A stretch of 64,000 nucleotides of DNA. Origin: F1-120-MAGs238 sp964484185. GTDB lineage: Bacteria > Planctomycetota > Phycisphaerae > Phycisphaerales > UBA1924. The translations under genes and the position numbers were made by a program. The stretch is taken from NCBI GenBank assembly GCA_964484185.1, contig CAZAEQ010000001.1, positions 124,001 through 188,000 on the forward strand, given 5' to 3'. The notes under the pieces are model-generated. The model was given only the letters and a program-made list of their open reading frames with translations, was not told where the DNA came from and did not search any database. This document shows, in pieces, positions 53,337 to 62,916 of the stretch; the first letter of the stretch is position 1; every line of letters starts with the position of its first letter.

Positions 53337-53765
53337 CTACTTCACAACATCCTCGCGATGCCGCACGATGCACGCCGCCGGATCATCCGCCAATTCAACC
53401 GCAACCACATCAATCCGTAGCGGTCGACCATGCCATTCATTCGCTGCCGCCAGCTTCCTTGCGGCCTTCACCAGCAAGTCCCGTTTGTGCTGATCTACTG
53501 CAAATTCCGCCGCCAGCGATTCCTCATCCCCCGCATCATTACGCCGCGTACGCGTCTTCACTTCCACAAACACAACCGTATCTCGATCCACCGCCTCTGC
53601 CAGAATATCAATCTCCGTAAACCGCAGCGGCAGGTTTTGCCCCAATATCCGGTACCCCTTCTTCCGCAACAGTTCGCACGCCATATCTTCGCCGCGTTCA
53701 CCCACATTCTGCGTGTGCGTCTTTGCTGCCCTCGCCCCGCGCAGCTTGTTGAACGCTCCCCACAT
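53337..53765 (-). CDS. yraN: YraN/UPF0102 endonuclease-like protein
   Basis: A 142-residue protein of the PD-(D/E)xK-like YraN family. Key stretches are GERGEDMACELLRKKGYRIL, FTEIDILAEAVD and VVFVEVKTR, which hold the conserved Glu-Asp-Glu-Lys set. The family is near universal and its cellular role unclear, perhaps recombination. GAGAGG precedes the ATG. It follows the PpiC-like gene by 27 bp on the same strand. Confidence 0.9.
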   Translation of the reverse strand: MWGAFNKLRGARAAKTHTQNVGERGEDMACELLRKKGYRILGQNLPLRFTEIDILAEAVDRDTVVFVEVKTRTRRNDAGDEESLAAEFAVDQHKRDLLVKAARKLAAANEWHGRPLRIDVVAVELADDPAACIVRHREDVVK

Positions 53766-53792
53766 CAGTTCGCCTCTCGAATTGTTCCCGCG

Positions 53793-55127
53793 TCACTTCT
53801 CTGCAAATACCGGATCAAAATACCGCTGCTGGGCAAACCCCACCAGTTTCTGCGACATCTCTTCCAAGTTCGTAAAGCTCGCCCGCTGCTTCAGACGCTC
53901 AATGTATCGATTCGTTTCGTGCAGCTGCTTTCGGCTCCGCAGATAATCTTCAACGCGCAACTGCACATCGTACAACTCGCGCTCATCCAGAATCATCTGC
54001 TCCATGAACACAAATCCAAAGCTGTTTCCTACTTTGAACGGCCCGGCCCACGTCCCCTCAGTCAGCTTTTTCGCCGCCTCGTTCATGTCCTTTGGCCCGA
54101 ATATATCCGGCGGCGTCTTGGGATCGGTATACACAGTGACCTTCTTGCCACCTGTCGCTCGCTCAAAAGTATTGACGCTGCTCTCCGCGATCTCAACAAA
54201 TGAAGTCCCCGCCCCCAGCTTCTGCTCCACTTCCTTCGATTCCGCGTCCGTCCTCACAAGCACCACGCGAAACACCGCTTTCGGCGGCTCAACATACGCT
54301 TCCGGCCGCTTGTCATATTCAAGCTGCACATCGCGCCAGCTCACGTTCACGCGGCTGAAAACTTTCCGTTGCAACTGATACCGCACCAGCTCAAGTGTCT
54401 TTCGGGCTTTCAAATACTCATCGATCGTCTGCCCTTCCTGATCACTCACCTTTTCACCCGCGCGAGTCGTACTGCCTCCCGACTCAGAACGCAGATCTTC
54501 CTGAACCCGCTGCAAAAACGAAAAGAATCCCATCTTCTGCTCTGCGGTAAAACTCGCCGACGCCTCCGCTCTGAGCAGTTCCACCTGCAGTTCATTTTCT
54601 AGTTTGTTCTGCGTCAGCACAACGGCAAACTCTCTCCACACCCGCAGCAATTCGATACGCGCTTCATTCAGTCGCGCTGCCGGAATTGTCTTTCCGGCCC
54701 CGCCCGCCGCACGCTTATACAAATCCTCCGCCTGCGCCCGCATACGCGGACCCATTTCCTCCAGAAAGCTCGATGCAAAGATCGCTCGCCCGTTAATATC
54801 TCCAACCTTCGCATCAATCTCCGCGCCCTCTCCGGTGGCCGTAGCAGTCACAACCGCCGTCGCCGGCCCCGGAGTGATCGTCACCTCCGGCTGATTTGGC
54901 GGCATCGGTGTTGGCGTAATACCCGGGGCGGGCGTTGCCTCCGCAATCGCGACCGTTGGCGCAGGCCCATTGGGATCGCTGAAATCTGCCACGCTCAGCG
55001 GCACGCTGGCAACCGACTTCACATCACCCGACCCGCGACAGCCGCCCAGACCCAATGCCGCCGCAAGTCCCGCAAGGCTGCAGATTACAGAAACACGGCA
55101 TTTGTCAGCAACTGTCTGATGATTCAT
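53793..55127 (-). CDS. SurA/PpiC-like peptidyl-prolyl isomerase lipoprotein
   Basis: A 444-residue lipoprotein with a signal ending LGLGGC and a Pro/Thr-rich linker to about residue 100. A helical domain (about 105-280) precedes a region (about 285-400) with parvulin-like features (VFRVVLVRTDAESKEVEQKL, TWAGPFKVGNSFGFVFMEQ). This is the layout of SurA/PrsA chaperones that help fold exported proteins. The parvulin active-site residues cannot be confirmed, so it may act as chaperone only. The start at 55127 is set by the signal; a longer in-frame reading is unlikely. Confidence 0.7.
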   Translation of the reverse strand: MNHQTVADKCRVSVICSLAGLAAALGLGGCRGSGDVKSVASVPLSVADFSDPNGPAPTVAIAEATPAPGITPTPMPPNQPEVTITPGPATAVVTATATGEGAEIDAKVGDINGRAIFASSFLEEMGPRMRAQAEDLYKRAAGGAGKTIPAARLNEARIELLRVWREFAVVLTQNKLENELQVELLRAEASASFTAEQKMGFFSFLQRVQEDLRSESGGSTTRAGEKVSDQEGQTIDEYLKARKTLELVRYQLQRKVFSRVNVSWRDVQLEYDKRPEAYVEPPKAVFRVVLVRTDAESKEVEQKLGAGTSFVEIAESSVNTFERATGGKKVTVYTDPKTPPDIFGPKDMNEAAKKLTEGTWAGPFKVGNSFGFVFMEQMILDERELYDVQLRVEDYLRSRKQLHETNRYIERLKQRASFTNLEEMSQKLVGFAQQRYFDPVFAEK

Positions 55128-55259
55128 AAGTGTTTCCCGAATCCATCCGGAAGTGAGCACACGCTCCACGTGTGCCGCCAATCAACCAATACATCGCTCC
55201 GCTCGGCTAGAATGACCTCGCTCGGCCCACCCCAGTGTAACCACCTTACAGGATCACGT

Positions 55260-55832
55260 ATGTCACTTATCACAGGCCCAAACTCCCCTGACCCCAAAAA
55301 CAACAAGCCCGCCGACGCTGGGAAGATCATCGTCGACAGTGACTGGAAGTCCCAGGCCCAGGCCGAGAAGGAAAAGCTCAATGCTCAGGCCCAGGCCGCC
55401 GCGGAAGCCAAGGCTGCTCAGCAGGGCCCGGCCGGTGCCCGCGACCCCAACGAACCACTGGGAATTCAGGACCTCGTCAGCATCCTCGTCAATCAGGCCC
55501 TGACGTACATGGGCGGCATGGCCGACCCCCGCACCGGCAAGGTCGTCGTCGCCCTCGAATACGCCAAGATCTACGTCGACCTGTTGGGAGTCCTGGAGCA
55601 AAAGACCAAGGGCAACCTCACGCCCGAAGAACAGACCATGGTGACCAACGTCACCCACGAACTCCGCCTCGAGTTCGTCGAAGTTTCCAAAGCTATCGCC
55701 AAGGCGATCGAGGAAGGCAAGATCACTCCATCACAAATGAGCGGCGGCGGTCAAGGTGGTGCGGGCAACATCAAGATCGTCCAGCCCGGCAGTTCTCCTG
55801 CAGGCCCCCGCCTCAGCGGGCCTGGCCTGTAA
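55260..55832 (+). CDS. DUF1844-domain protein
   Basis: A 190-residue soluble protein. An Ala/Gln/Lys-rich N-terminus (about 30-60) precedes the DUF1844 domain: IQDLVSILVNQALTYMGG, DPRTGKVVVALEYAKIYVDLL and KTKGNLTPEEQ. The domain has no known function and is found in many phyla. The C-terminus is Gly/Pro-rich. AGGA lies upstream of the ATG at 55260. It is transcribed divergently from the PpiC-like gene. Confidence 0.88.
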   Translation: MSLITGPNSPDPKNNKPADAGKIIVDSDWKSQAQAEKEKLNAQAQAAAEAKAAQQGPAGARDPNEPLGIQDLVSILVNQALTYMGGMADPRTGKVVVALEYAKIYVDLLGVLEQKTKGNLTPEEQTMVTNVTHELRLEFVEVSKAIAKAIEEGKITPSQMSGGGQGGAGNIKIVQPGSSPAGPRLSGPGL

Positions 55833-56088
55833 TTATGGCCTGCGGGGCGTTATGGGCCTTTGAGAAACGCTGCGCGGCAAATAAAACACGCTCTGATGGC
55901 AATCCGTGAAATTGCCCCTGTTTTTCAGGCGGTTTTGTGGCATTTACAGTTTTCTGCAGAACGCAAAGCAGGTAGTATGCCGCCTGAGTTTAGAGCCACG
56001 TGGTGTAGGCTCTGGACAGTTCTGGTAAACCGCGCGGCTCAAGGCAGGCTTGGCCGCGTGTTTCTTTTTTGTTCCGTATCCTGTCAGT

Positions 56089-56910
56089 ATGCCTGCATTT
56101 CTCAAAGACCTTCCCATCGCAATCACCGGTGCCTCAAGCGGTATCGGACTGGCAACCGCACTTCGTTGTTCTGAAGCCGGAATGCCGGTGGTGCTGGCCG
56201 CACGTCGCAAAGACCGCCTGGAATCCGCGGTTGCCCAGATCAAAAGTTCGGGTGGCAAGGCCCTCGCGGTAGTCTGTGATGTCAGCCAGAAAGGTGCGGG
56301 CGAGGAATTGGTCGATCGGACGGTTAAGGAGTTTGGTTCGATCTACTCGGTTTTTGCCAATGCTGGCTACGGAGTTGAGCGACGGGTTGATGAATCGACT
56401 GATGAGGAAATTCAGGCTCTTTTTGCGACCAATTTCTGGGGAACGCTCTGGACCATTCGGCCCGCCCTTGAGAAATTCAAAGCTCAGAGAAATGGTCACA
56501 TTCTGATCTGCTCAAGCGTCGTTTCCAAAATCACCCTTCCCGGGTTTGCAACGTATTCATCCAGCAAAGCGATGCAGGACCACTTCGGGCGTGCCCTGCG
56601 GCTGGAATTGCAGTCTGATCCTGCAACTCAGAACATCCATGTATCTACGGTCCATCCGGTGGGGACCAACACAGAATTTTCGCAGGTTGTTTCTGCAAAC
56701 TCCGGGCGGCCGCGGCGACTGGGCAGCAGTGGGGTGCTTTCGCAATCGCCCGATCAAGTGGCACGCGCTGTGGTCAAGTCGCTCTATTCACCCCGCGGCG
56801 AAATATGGACGAGCTTTCCTTATCGCGTGGCGCTCGGGCTTGGGACCGTGTTCCCCTCGATCGCCGATGGGCTCCTGCAGAAAATCGCAAATCGAAAGCC
56901 GCAGGTATGA
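56089..56910 (+). CDS. Short-chain dehydrogenase/reductase
   Basis: A 273-residue SDR. The cofactor-binding motif is TGASSGIG (about 13-20), followed by VFANAG and the catalytic set: Ser in LICSSVVSK and Tyr/Lys in YSSSK. ARRKD after the second strand suggests NADP(H) preference. The substrate is unknown; it belongs to the classical ketoreductase type. No ribosome site is obvious and an in-frame codon upstream at 56050 looks non-coding. Confidence 0.9.
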   Translation: MPAFLKDLPIAITGASSGIGLATALRCSEAGMPVVLAARRKDRLESAVAQIKSSGGKALAVVCDVSQKGAGEELVDRTVKEFGSIYSVFANAGYGVERRVDESTDEEIQALFATNFWGTLWTIRPALEKFKAQRNGHILICSSVVSKITLPGFATYSSSKAMQDHFGRALRLELQSDPATQNIHVSTVHPVGTNTEFSQVVSANSGRPRRLGSSGVLSQSPDQVARAVVKSLYSPRGEIWTSFPYRVALGLGTVFPSIADGLLQKIANRKPQV

Positions 56911-56937
56911 ATTAGATTCTGGCTCGAAGCGATCAAC

Positions 56938-56973
56938 AAAAAAAAGTGGTCCAGCACAGGCTGTGACCACTTC
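56938..56973 (-). terminator. Rho-independent terminator of the Spy-like gene
   Basis: On the reverse strand AAGTGGTC and GACCACTT pair around a loop with an inner CAGC/GCTG stem, followed by a run of eight T. It lies about 35 bp past the stop at 57007. Confidence 0.9.
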
Positions 56974-57006
56974 TCTTGTACTAATTATTGTCGAAAACGC
57001 TGCGAA

Positions 57007-57885
57007 TTACTTCGGGCCTTCGGGCTTTTTGTCGCCTGCGGGAGGAGTTGCCGGACGACCAGCTCCGCCGCCACCACCTGCGCCGCCTCCACCAGCGCCG
57101 CCACCCTGGCCACCGCGGCCGCCGCGTGCCTGGCCCATCGCTTCTTCAACAGTCTTGGCCTGTTCTGGTGTCAGAACTTTGGCAAGAGCTGTTGTCAGTT
57201 TGGTGCGATTTTCCTGCATGGCGGTACGCATGGCTTCGCGATCAACATCTGCGCCGCCGCTGTTGGCCATGAGCTTGCTCTGAGTGCCGACGAAATCTTC
57301 AACGGCGTCGAACGCGGTCTGCTGCTTGGCTTCTTCAAGCTTCAAGTCGATCATTGCATTGGTGATGCCGTCCCATTGACGGTTAAAGGTTGAAAGCGAA
57401 GAAGAAACTTTGGTCACTTCCTCGGGCTTGAAGCCCGTGAGTGCTTTTTCAAACTTGGCTTTCTCGGCCTTGTTCAGGTCTTCGGTCGCGGTTCTGATTT
57501 CCGCCATTGCTTCTGGCCCGCCGCCGCCGCCGCCCTTGGCCATGAGATCGTCGCGGAGTTTCAATACGGCTGCCTGCTGGCTTTCGCGCGCTGCTGTGTA
57601 TGCAGTCACGAGTGTCTTGGTCTGATCAGCGCTGAGTGAGTGGCGCTTTGCAACGCCGGTTGCCTGTGCTTCCCACGCGGCCTTGGCCTTTTCGGGTGAA
57701 AGTGCATTGCGACCTTGAGCGCCAGCGCCGCCGGGGCGATTTGGGCGACCTGCGGGTTGACCTTCCGGAGCCTTTGGCTTCTCGCCATCCTTGGGAGTAG
57801 CTGGCGGATTTGCAGGTTGTGCGAATGCAGCGAAAGAGGTGCTGGCGGCGAAGAGAGATGCGAGAATCAGGTGTTGTGGGCGCAA
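57007..57885 (-). CDS. Secreted Spy/CpxP-like helical protein
   Basis: A 292-residue exported protein starting at a TTG that has GGAG eight bases upstream; the nearby ATG is out of frame. The signal is LILASLFAASTSFAAFAQ. The mature protein has a Pro/Gly-rich linker, then long helices with motifs such as LSADQTKTLV and LTPEQAKTVEEAM that resemble the LTxxQ repeats of Spy/CpxP periplasmic chaperones. It ends in a Gly-rich stretch and PEGPK. A periplasmic stress or binding protein is likely. Confidence 0.7.
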   Translation of the reverse strand: MRPQHLILASLFAASTSFAAFAQPANPPATPKDGEKPKAPEGQPAGRPNRPGGAGAQGRNALSPEKAKAAWEAQATGVAKRHSLSADQTKTLVTAYTAARESQQAAVLKLRDDLMAKGGGGGGPEAMAEIRTATEDLNKAEKAKFEKALTGFKPEEVTKVSSSLSTFNRQWDGITNAMIDLKLEEAKQQTAFDAVEDFVGTQSKLMANSGGADVDREAMRTAMQENRTKLTTALAKVLTPEQAKTVEEAMGQARGGRGGQGGGAGGGGAGGGGGAGRPATPPAGDKKPEGPK

Positions 57886-58003
57886 GGTTCAAACTCCATT
57901 GGCGGTTCATTCCGGGCGTTCACGCCGCGGATATGAGGCTATTGATACTAACGCGGCGAAAGGGACTTTATTGCCAAGATTGTCATCTTTGGAAACGGTC
58001 TTT

Positions 58004-59677
58004 CTAGTGGTAAGAACGAGGTCCTTCAGGGATTCTTCCCTGCAATGCAGCGCGGAAACGGGATTCGAGTTCTGACTCGGCCTTGCGGCTGGGGTCGTAT
58101 TCGAGCGGGAAGGTGTAGCGGAATGATGTGCCGCGGTCGATCTGGCTTTCGGCCGAAAGTTCGCCTTGCAACAGGTGCGAGAGTTCTTTGCAGATGGCGA
58201 GACCAAGGCCCGTTCCCGCATGTTCGCGGCTGTAGGACCCATCGACCTGGTAGAACTTGTCGAAGACACGGGCGAGCTTTTCTTCGGGGATGCCGCGGCC
58301 GGAATCGATGACGCTGACCTGGATCTTGCCGTGGCCAGGAAGGTCGCCCGCGCCCAGCAGTTCCGCACGGAGGATTATTTCTGCGGGGCGGCCTGATCGT
58401 TCTTCCGGATCCGTGAACTTCACCGCGTTTGAGAGAAAGTTGAAAATGATCTGCTGGAATTTTTTTACATCGGTGCTGACCAGCGGCAAGGTTTCAGGCA
58501 CATCGAGCCTGAGTGTGATAGATTTCTTCTCGGCCAGTGGCGATATGAGACCGATCAATCCTTCGCAGACATCGCGCAGGTTCATTTTTTCGATGACTAC
58601 TTCGATCTTGCCTGCTTCAAGCTTGGCCATTTCTAGGAGGCTGTTGATCATTTCCAATAAGCTGCGGCCAGCAGTGACGATGTTTTCGAGATAGCGGATG
58701 CGCTTGGACACGGGGCCGTGAAGCTCCGAGCCCTGCGGCAAGGTTGTTTGCTCATTTCGAGCATTGTCGAGCATGAGCTCCGCAAATCCAATGATCGAAT
58801 TCAGCGGCGTGCGCAGTTCATGGCTGACATTGGCCAGGAATTCGCCCTTCATCTTCGCGCCTTCGTAGAGGGCATCGTTGGTGCGTGCGAGCTCGTGCAG
58901 TTTCAGGTCGAGTGCGGCGTTGATGGCGCGCAGCTGATCCTGATTATTCTGCAGGTCAGAGAGCATGAGATTGAAGCTCTCAGCCAGGTCCTGGAATTCA
59001 TCGCCGGTTTTGATGTCAGATCGAATCGAGACGTTGCCTTCTCGCACACGCACGGCGGTCTGCTTGAGATCGCGCACCGGGCTCAGGATCAATCGATGGG
59101 TAATCTGGTAGAAGACAACGATGGCAATTGCGATGACGACGACGAACGCTTCAATAATAAAGACGATGTTGAGCGCGAGCAATCGAGTCGCGGGGAGAGA
59201 TCGGCGCTTGACGAGAATTAAACCATCGAGCGTGCTGGTTTCACCAGTCTGTTTGCGCACTGCCTTGGCGTACTGATACTCAATCGACTGGCCCGACAGG
59301 CGAGATTGCTGAATATCCAGCCGCTCTGGATCAGATTTCAGCCGCTCAACTGCGAGGGCAATAAATTCATCAGTGGCGGCCATTCCCTCAGCTTGCGGCA
59401 CAGAAAGCCGCCGCGCTTCGACGCCGGCATATTCGATCGGATCGCCAGGAGTGGGGGCCAGGCCCGTCAAGATCGCCGGATCAGATTGATACTTGGTATC
59501 AAGCTTCTCCCACATGCTGGCCATATTGCGCGAAACTTCAAGCTGCCCCCCTTCAACCAGCGCACTCATGCGAAACCACGGAGCAATGAGCGCAGCAAGA
59601 ACAGCGAGCACAATCGCGCCACCAAAGAGAAGCAGACACTTGTTGGCAAGAGAGAGGTGGCGTATCACGGGCAGCAT
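58004..59677 (-). CDS. Membrane sensor histidine kinase
   Basis: A 557-residue kinase. TM1 (about 13-34) and TM2 (about 165-191) enclose a periplasmic sensor of about 130 residues. A HAMP domain (LSPVRDLKQTAVRVREGN) leads to the phosphoacceptor H-box EFLANVSHELRTPLN with His286, the N-box FNFLSNAVKFT (about 413-423), G1 DSGRGIPEE and G2 GTGLGLAICKEL. No response regulator gene lies next to it, so it is an orphan kinase. I start it at the ATG at 59677; the longer in-frame reading from 59752 is Cys/His-rich and improbable. Confidence 0.92.
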   Translation of the reverse strand: MLPVIRHLSLANKCLLLFGGAIVLAVLAALIAPWFRMSALVEGGQLEVSRNMASMWEKLDTKYQSDPAILTGLAPTPGDPIEYAGVEARRLSVPQAEGMAATDEFIALAVERLKSDPERLDIQQSRLSGQSIEYQYAKAVRKQTGETSTLDGLILVKRRSLPATRLLALNIVFIIEAFVVVIAIAIVVFYQITHRLILSPVRDLKQTAVRVREGNVSIRSDIKTGDEFQDLAESFNLMLSDLQNNQDQLRAINAALDLKLHELARTNDALYEGAKMKGEFLANVSHELRTPLNSIIGFAELMLDNARNEQTTLPQGSELHGPVSKRIRYLENIVTAGRSLLEMINSLLEMAKLEAGKIEVVIEKMNLRDVCEGLIGLISPLAEKKSITLRLDVPETLPLVSTDVKKFQQIIFNFLSNAVKFTDPEERSGRPAEIILRAELLGAGDLPGHGKIQVSVIDSGRGIPEEKLARVFDKFYQVDGSYSREHAGTGLGLAICKELSHLLQGELSAESQIDRGTSFRYTFPLEYDPSRKAESELESRFRAALQGRIPEGPRSYH

Positions 59678-59867
59678 CCTATGGGGTATCTTCAAGCACC
59701 GACAGTTCCAATGGTGCGAGTGGTTGCATCGGAAGCAAACCCGCGAAGCCATGGATTTACTTGCCCGTTGACAGAGAGCCCTGAATGTGCGAAATGGTGT
59801 TCCCTCAAATCTGAATGGCGGGTGACTCCCCTACGACATAAATAGGGGAGACGCTGAAATCAACTCC

Positions 59868-62825
59868 TCACAGAAACTCGAGTGTTCTGAACTTTTCAAG
59901 CACCGCTTCCTCGTCCAATAGCTCTGTATCGACAGCAATGCCAAGCCATTGGAAGGTGCCAACTCGAGCCAAGTCCGTAGAGACGTGATTGCCGAATCTT
60001 ATTTTCTTCATGTCTACGCTGGTCCAACCGATATCGACCAGCTTTGCTTCTCCGATGTAGCGACCGTTGTGACACAAATAAATGCGAGCAGTGTCGTCGC
60101 TTTCGTCGTAGCTCACCGCGCCGATGAGACCTCGCCCGCGCAAAAACGGAGTCGAGTCAAGAGTCTCCGTCGGCCCGCCGCTCTGACTGGTAATCGAGTA
60201 GGACGCAACGAAATCGGTGTGACCACTGTTCTCTGAACCGGGATGCGCATTGATTGTGAGGAACTTGGCGGCATCACCGCTCTGAATCGTTAGCAGGGGC
60301 AGAGTTGGAATACCATCCGATGCTGATCTGGTATACTGGTCCCACGAATCCTCCGGCATGATGCCCGCGAAAAACAAGGTGAACGATGCCGGAAACGTAT
60401 GGTCGATGACGGCTTTCTCTGGCGGATACACTGTCAAAATCGATACTGGGCTCGTGTAAGTCGCGGCTGGCAGCGGGTAGCCAAACGTGTCGACTGCTGC
60501 GTATCCATTTGTCGAATCTTCAGTTCCGAACTGACAGAATTCGCTGAACGCAAGATAGATATCAGTATCTGCGTCGGAAGCCGCGCCCGCCCCGTACGGT
60601 CCGGAACGCAGAACAAATTTTTCCTCGCTGTTCGAGTTAATGCTGCCGCGAAATGGTTCGGTTAAGCACTGCCATCGTGCGGTATCGCCAACAATGCTGT
60701 AATCGCCAAGGGCAACGTAATTGCCTGCTGACGAACCCGCATCCCACGCAAGCCACAATGGGCCTGAACTACATGAACGCTTTGGTGATGGATAATTGCA
60801 CTGGGGCGTGTCAGCCTGCCGCGCCGAGTTGGATCGAATCCACATTCGCAGGCCGAGTGGAAGAGTCTGACCAGTGGGGAGAGCCCCATCTGATGACGAG
60901 TCACGAAGGGTTGGTCCGAAGTAGCAGATCCTCGTCGCGGGGACTGTCCGTACTTTGGTAACTCTAAAGACAGCATTCGCCTTAACCGGAGGTTGAGGAT
61001 CGAGTGCGGATAGTGCAGAACCAGTCATAGGCATTTCGTACCAAATGCCGCCCGAGTCCTGAGTACAAGGGACTACCTTTGCAACAGTTGCGTTCTCGAA
61101 CTGATAGATTCTTGGATCATCAATAAGCCATTGTCTACCGCCTGGACCGATTTGAAGCGGCTCGCCTGTAACAATCACAGGCAATTCTCGACGAACAATT
61201 GAATTTGATCCGCTGATCCTGATCGTTGCTAGATATATGTAGTCTCCGATGACGAACGCATTTTGCTCGTAACCGGTCTGAGGCACGAATCCCCATGACC
61301 CCTGTGCGCCAGATTCCCAGGAGAATGCGTAATCGTTCAGCGCGAGTCGCTTGTTCAAACTCGCATCGCCGTTAGTGGGTATCTGTCCATTGTATACAAT
61401 CGAGCGAGTTTCATCCATCAATATAGTTCGGGCCTCAAGATCGGCACGATCGGCGCGGATGTGGAAACTTGCGGGCCGAGTGACCCTGGCCCCAGCAGAC
61501 CCGATGAACGTTTCATGGGAGGGCGTGCTGGTCGTTGACGATCCCGGTGTCAATATCCACGAACCTTCGCCCACCGCATCGCCGCCGAGCAGGAGTGTAC
61601 CTGGGGTCGGACCCGGCCCGACCCCGACAAACTGGTTGCCCGCATTTCCATTATTGTCCAAGGCGGTACCACCGCCTGCGGTCGGCGGCGTGCGGATTGC
61701 TGTATCGATGGTTCCGTGCCAGTTGTCTATCACAGTCCAGTTGCTGGGAATGTGAAACCCGGTATCAGAAGTGTCGTTCACGATGACTCGAATCATCGAA
61801 TTTGCTTCATCGCCGCTTGCAACGACCACCTGCCACTTGCCATTTTCCTCTTCTCCATACTCCGTCACGCCAGCAGCATGAATGTGCATGTAACGCGGCC
61901 GTGCTCCAGTAGCGCCGAACGGAGGATCCCACAGCCCGGTAGCGGGGAGTTCGAGCACGGCCATTGCTGGCCCGCCCCCGCTAGCCTGGACCGGCTCGTA
62001 TTTCCCGGTCGTGGAACTCAGCTTCAGCTTAAACCAATATGCTCTTCCGCCTTCGGCAATCGGGGTCGCTGTCGAACCCGGCGCCGACTGGTAGTCCACG
62101 AACGGAATTATGACTTCCTCGGGACGCTCGTCGAGATCGCCGGAATACCACGGACAGTACCAGCCCGTGCATGCCCAGGTGTTGAGGCGCGGCTCTCGCG
62201 AGTTGATTGGCGATGAATTCACTGTGTCGTCGTAGAAGATTGTGAATTCAGGCCCTTCTGACACCGAGACCGATAGAGACTCCGTTGAGACGGCTACCGC
62301 TGTGCCGGTGGGAATCCACGCTCCCCCGATAAACTCATGCTTCGCGCAGATGACGATTATTGTGCCAAAGCAAACAACGCCGGTCTGGGGAATGAAACAA
62401 CTGTTATCATTCCGATTGCCGGTTGCTGAACGAAGGCTCCGTATGTCTGGCCCGCTAATGGGCACGGCACCTGACAGGCTTGAACAACCATAAAATACCC
62501 GCCCTACAACCTTGCTCATGTCGGGTGCCCAAGAGAATCTCAGCTTCCTATTGCCCGCCTCCTGAGTGACTATTAAAGGGTTGGGCGAAGCGCCGGTCGT
62601 CGAGTCGTATCCTCCCGCGAGTATCTTAATTCGATCTCGCCCACCCAGTTCATCTAGTGCTTCCTCTTCTCCCCAGAGTCCAGCGATGGATTTGGGAAAT
62701 CCCCAACGCGGCACGTTCACGGCCACTAGATCGCCGGTTGGTTCAGCAGTTGCAACAGCACGTGCAAAGGTAAACCAAGTAGATGACGTATTGCCGCGTG
62801 TCAAATCATATTTCGTTAGGGCCAT
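59868..62825 (-). CDS. Orphan 985-residue protein, no signal peptide
   Basis: AAAGGAGC six bases before the ATG and even codon use support translation. The N-terminus MALTKYDLTRGNTSSTWFTF is not a signal peptide, and no membrane helix appears. The whole protein is Gly/Ser/Thr-rich and probably beta-structured, with Cys-rich patches (CTGWYCPWYSG). The last 120 residues (LIGAVSYDESDDTARIYLCH, FRTLEFL) are reminiscent of a LamG/concanavalin-like domain. I cannot place it in a family. Candidates are a phage-like or contractile-system structural protein, or a surface protein exported by another route. Confidence 0.7.
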   Translation of the reverse strand: MALTKYDLTRGNTSSTWFTFARAVATAEPTGDLVAVNVPRWGFPKSIAGLWGEEEALDELGGRDRIKILAGGYDSTTGASPNPLIVTQEAGNRKLRFSWAPDMSKVVGRVFYGCSSLSGAVPISGPDIRSLRSATGNRNDNSCFIPQTGVVCFGTIIVICAKHEFIGGAWIPTGTAVAVSTESLSVSVSEGPEFTIFYDDTVNSSPINSREPRLNTWACTGWYCPWYSGDLDERPEEVIIPFVDYQSAPGSTATPIAEGGRAYWFKLKLSSTTGKYEPVQASGGGPAMAVLELPATGLWDPPFGATGARPRYMHIHAAGVTEYGEEENGKWQVVVASGDEANSMIRVIVNDTSDTGFHIPSNWTVIDNWHGTIDTAIRTPPTAGGGTALDNNGNAGNQFVGVGPGPTPGTLLLGGDAVGEGSWILTPGSSTTSTPSHETFIGSAGARVTRPASFHIRADRADLEARTILMDETRSIVYNGQIPTNGDASLNKRLALNDYAFSWESGAQGSWGFVPQTGYEQNAFVIGDYIYLATIRISGSNSIVRRELPVIVTGEPLQIGPGGRQWLIDDPRIYQFENATVAKVVPCTQDSGGIWYEMPMTGSALSALDPQPPVKANAVFRVTKVRTVPATRICYFGPTLRDSSSDGALPTGQTLPLGLRMWIRSNSARQADTPQCNYPSPKRSCSSGPLWLAWDAGSSAGNYVALGDYSIVGDTARWQCLTEPFRGSINSNSEEKFVLRSGPYGAGAASDADTDIYLAFSEFCQFGTEDSTNGYAAVDTFGYPLPAATYTSPVSILTVYPPEKAVIDHTFPASFTLFFAGIMPEDSWDQYTRSASDGIPTLPLLTIQSGDAAKFLTINAHPGSENSGHTDFVASYSITSQSGGPTETLDSTPFLRGRGLIGAVSYDESDDTARIYLCHNGRYIGEAKLVDIGWTSVDMKKIRFGNHVSTDLARVGTFQWLGIAVDTELLDEEAVLEKFRTLEFL

Positions 62826-62916
62826 TGAAGCTCCTTTTCTGTTAATTTGTACTCGTCAGCGGCACTTTGGTGGCATAATAGCAAATTTCGTTCACAATTG
62901 CCGGTGAGGTGACCTA

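Noticed and set aside
59868..62825. Prophage structural gene
   Set aside because: No other phage genes, integrase or attachment site nearby; kept as unknown.
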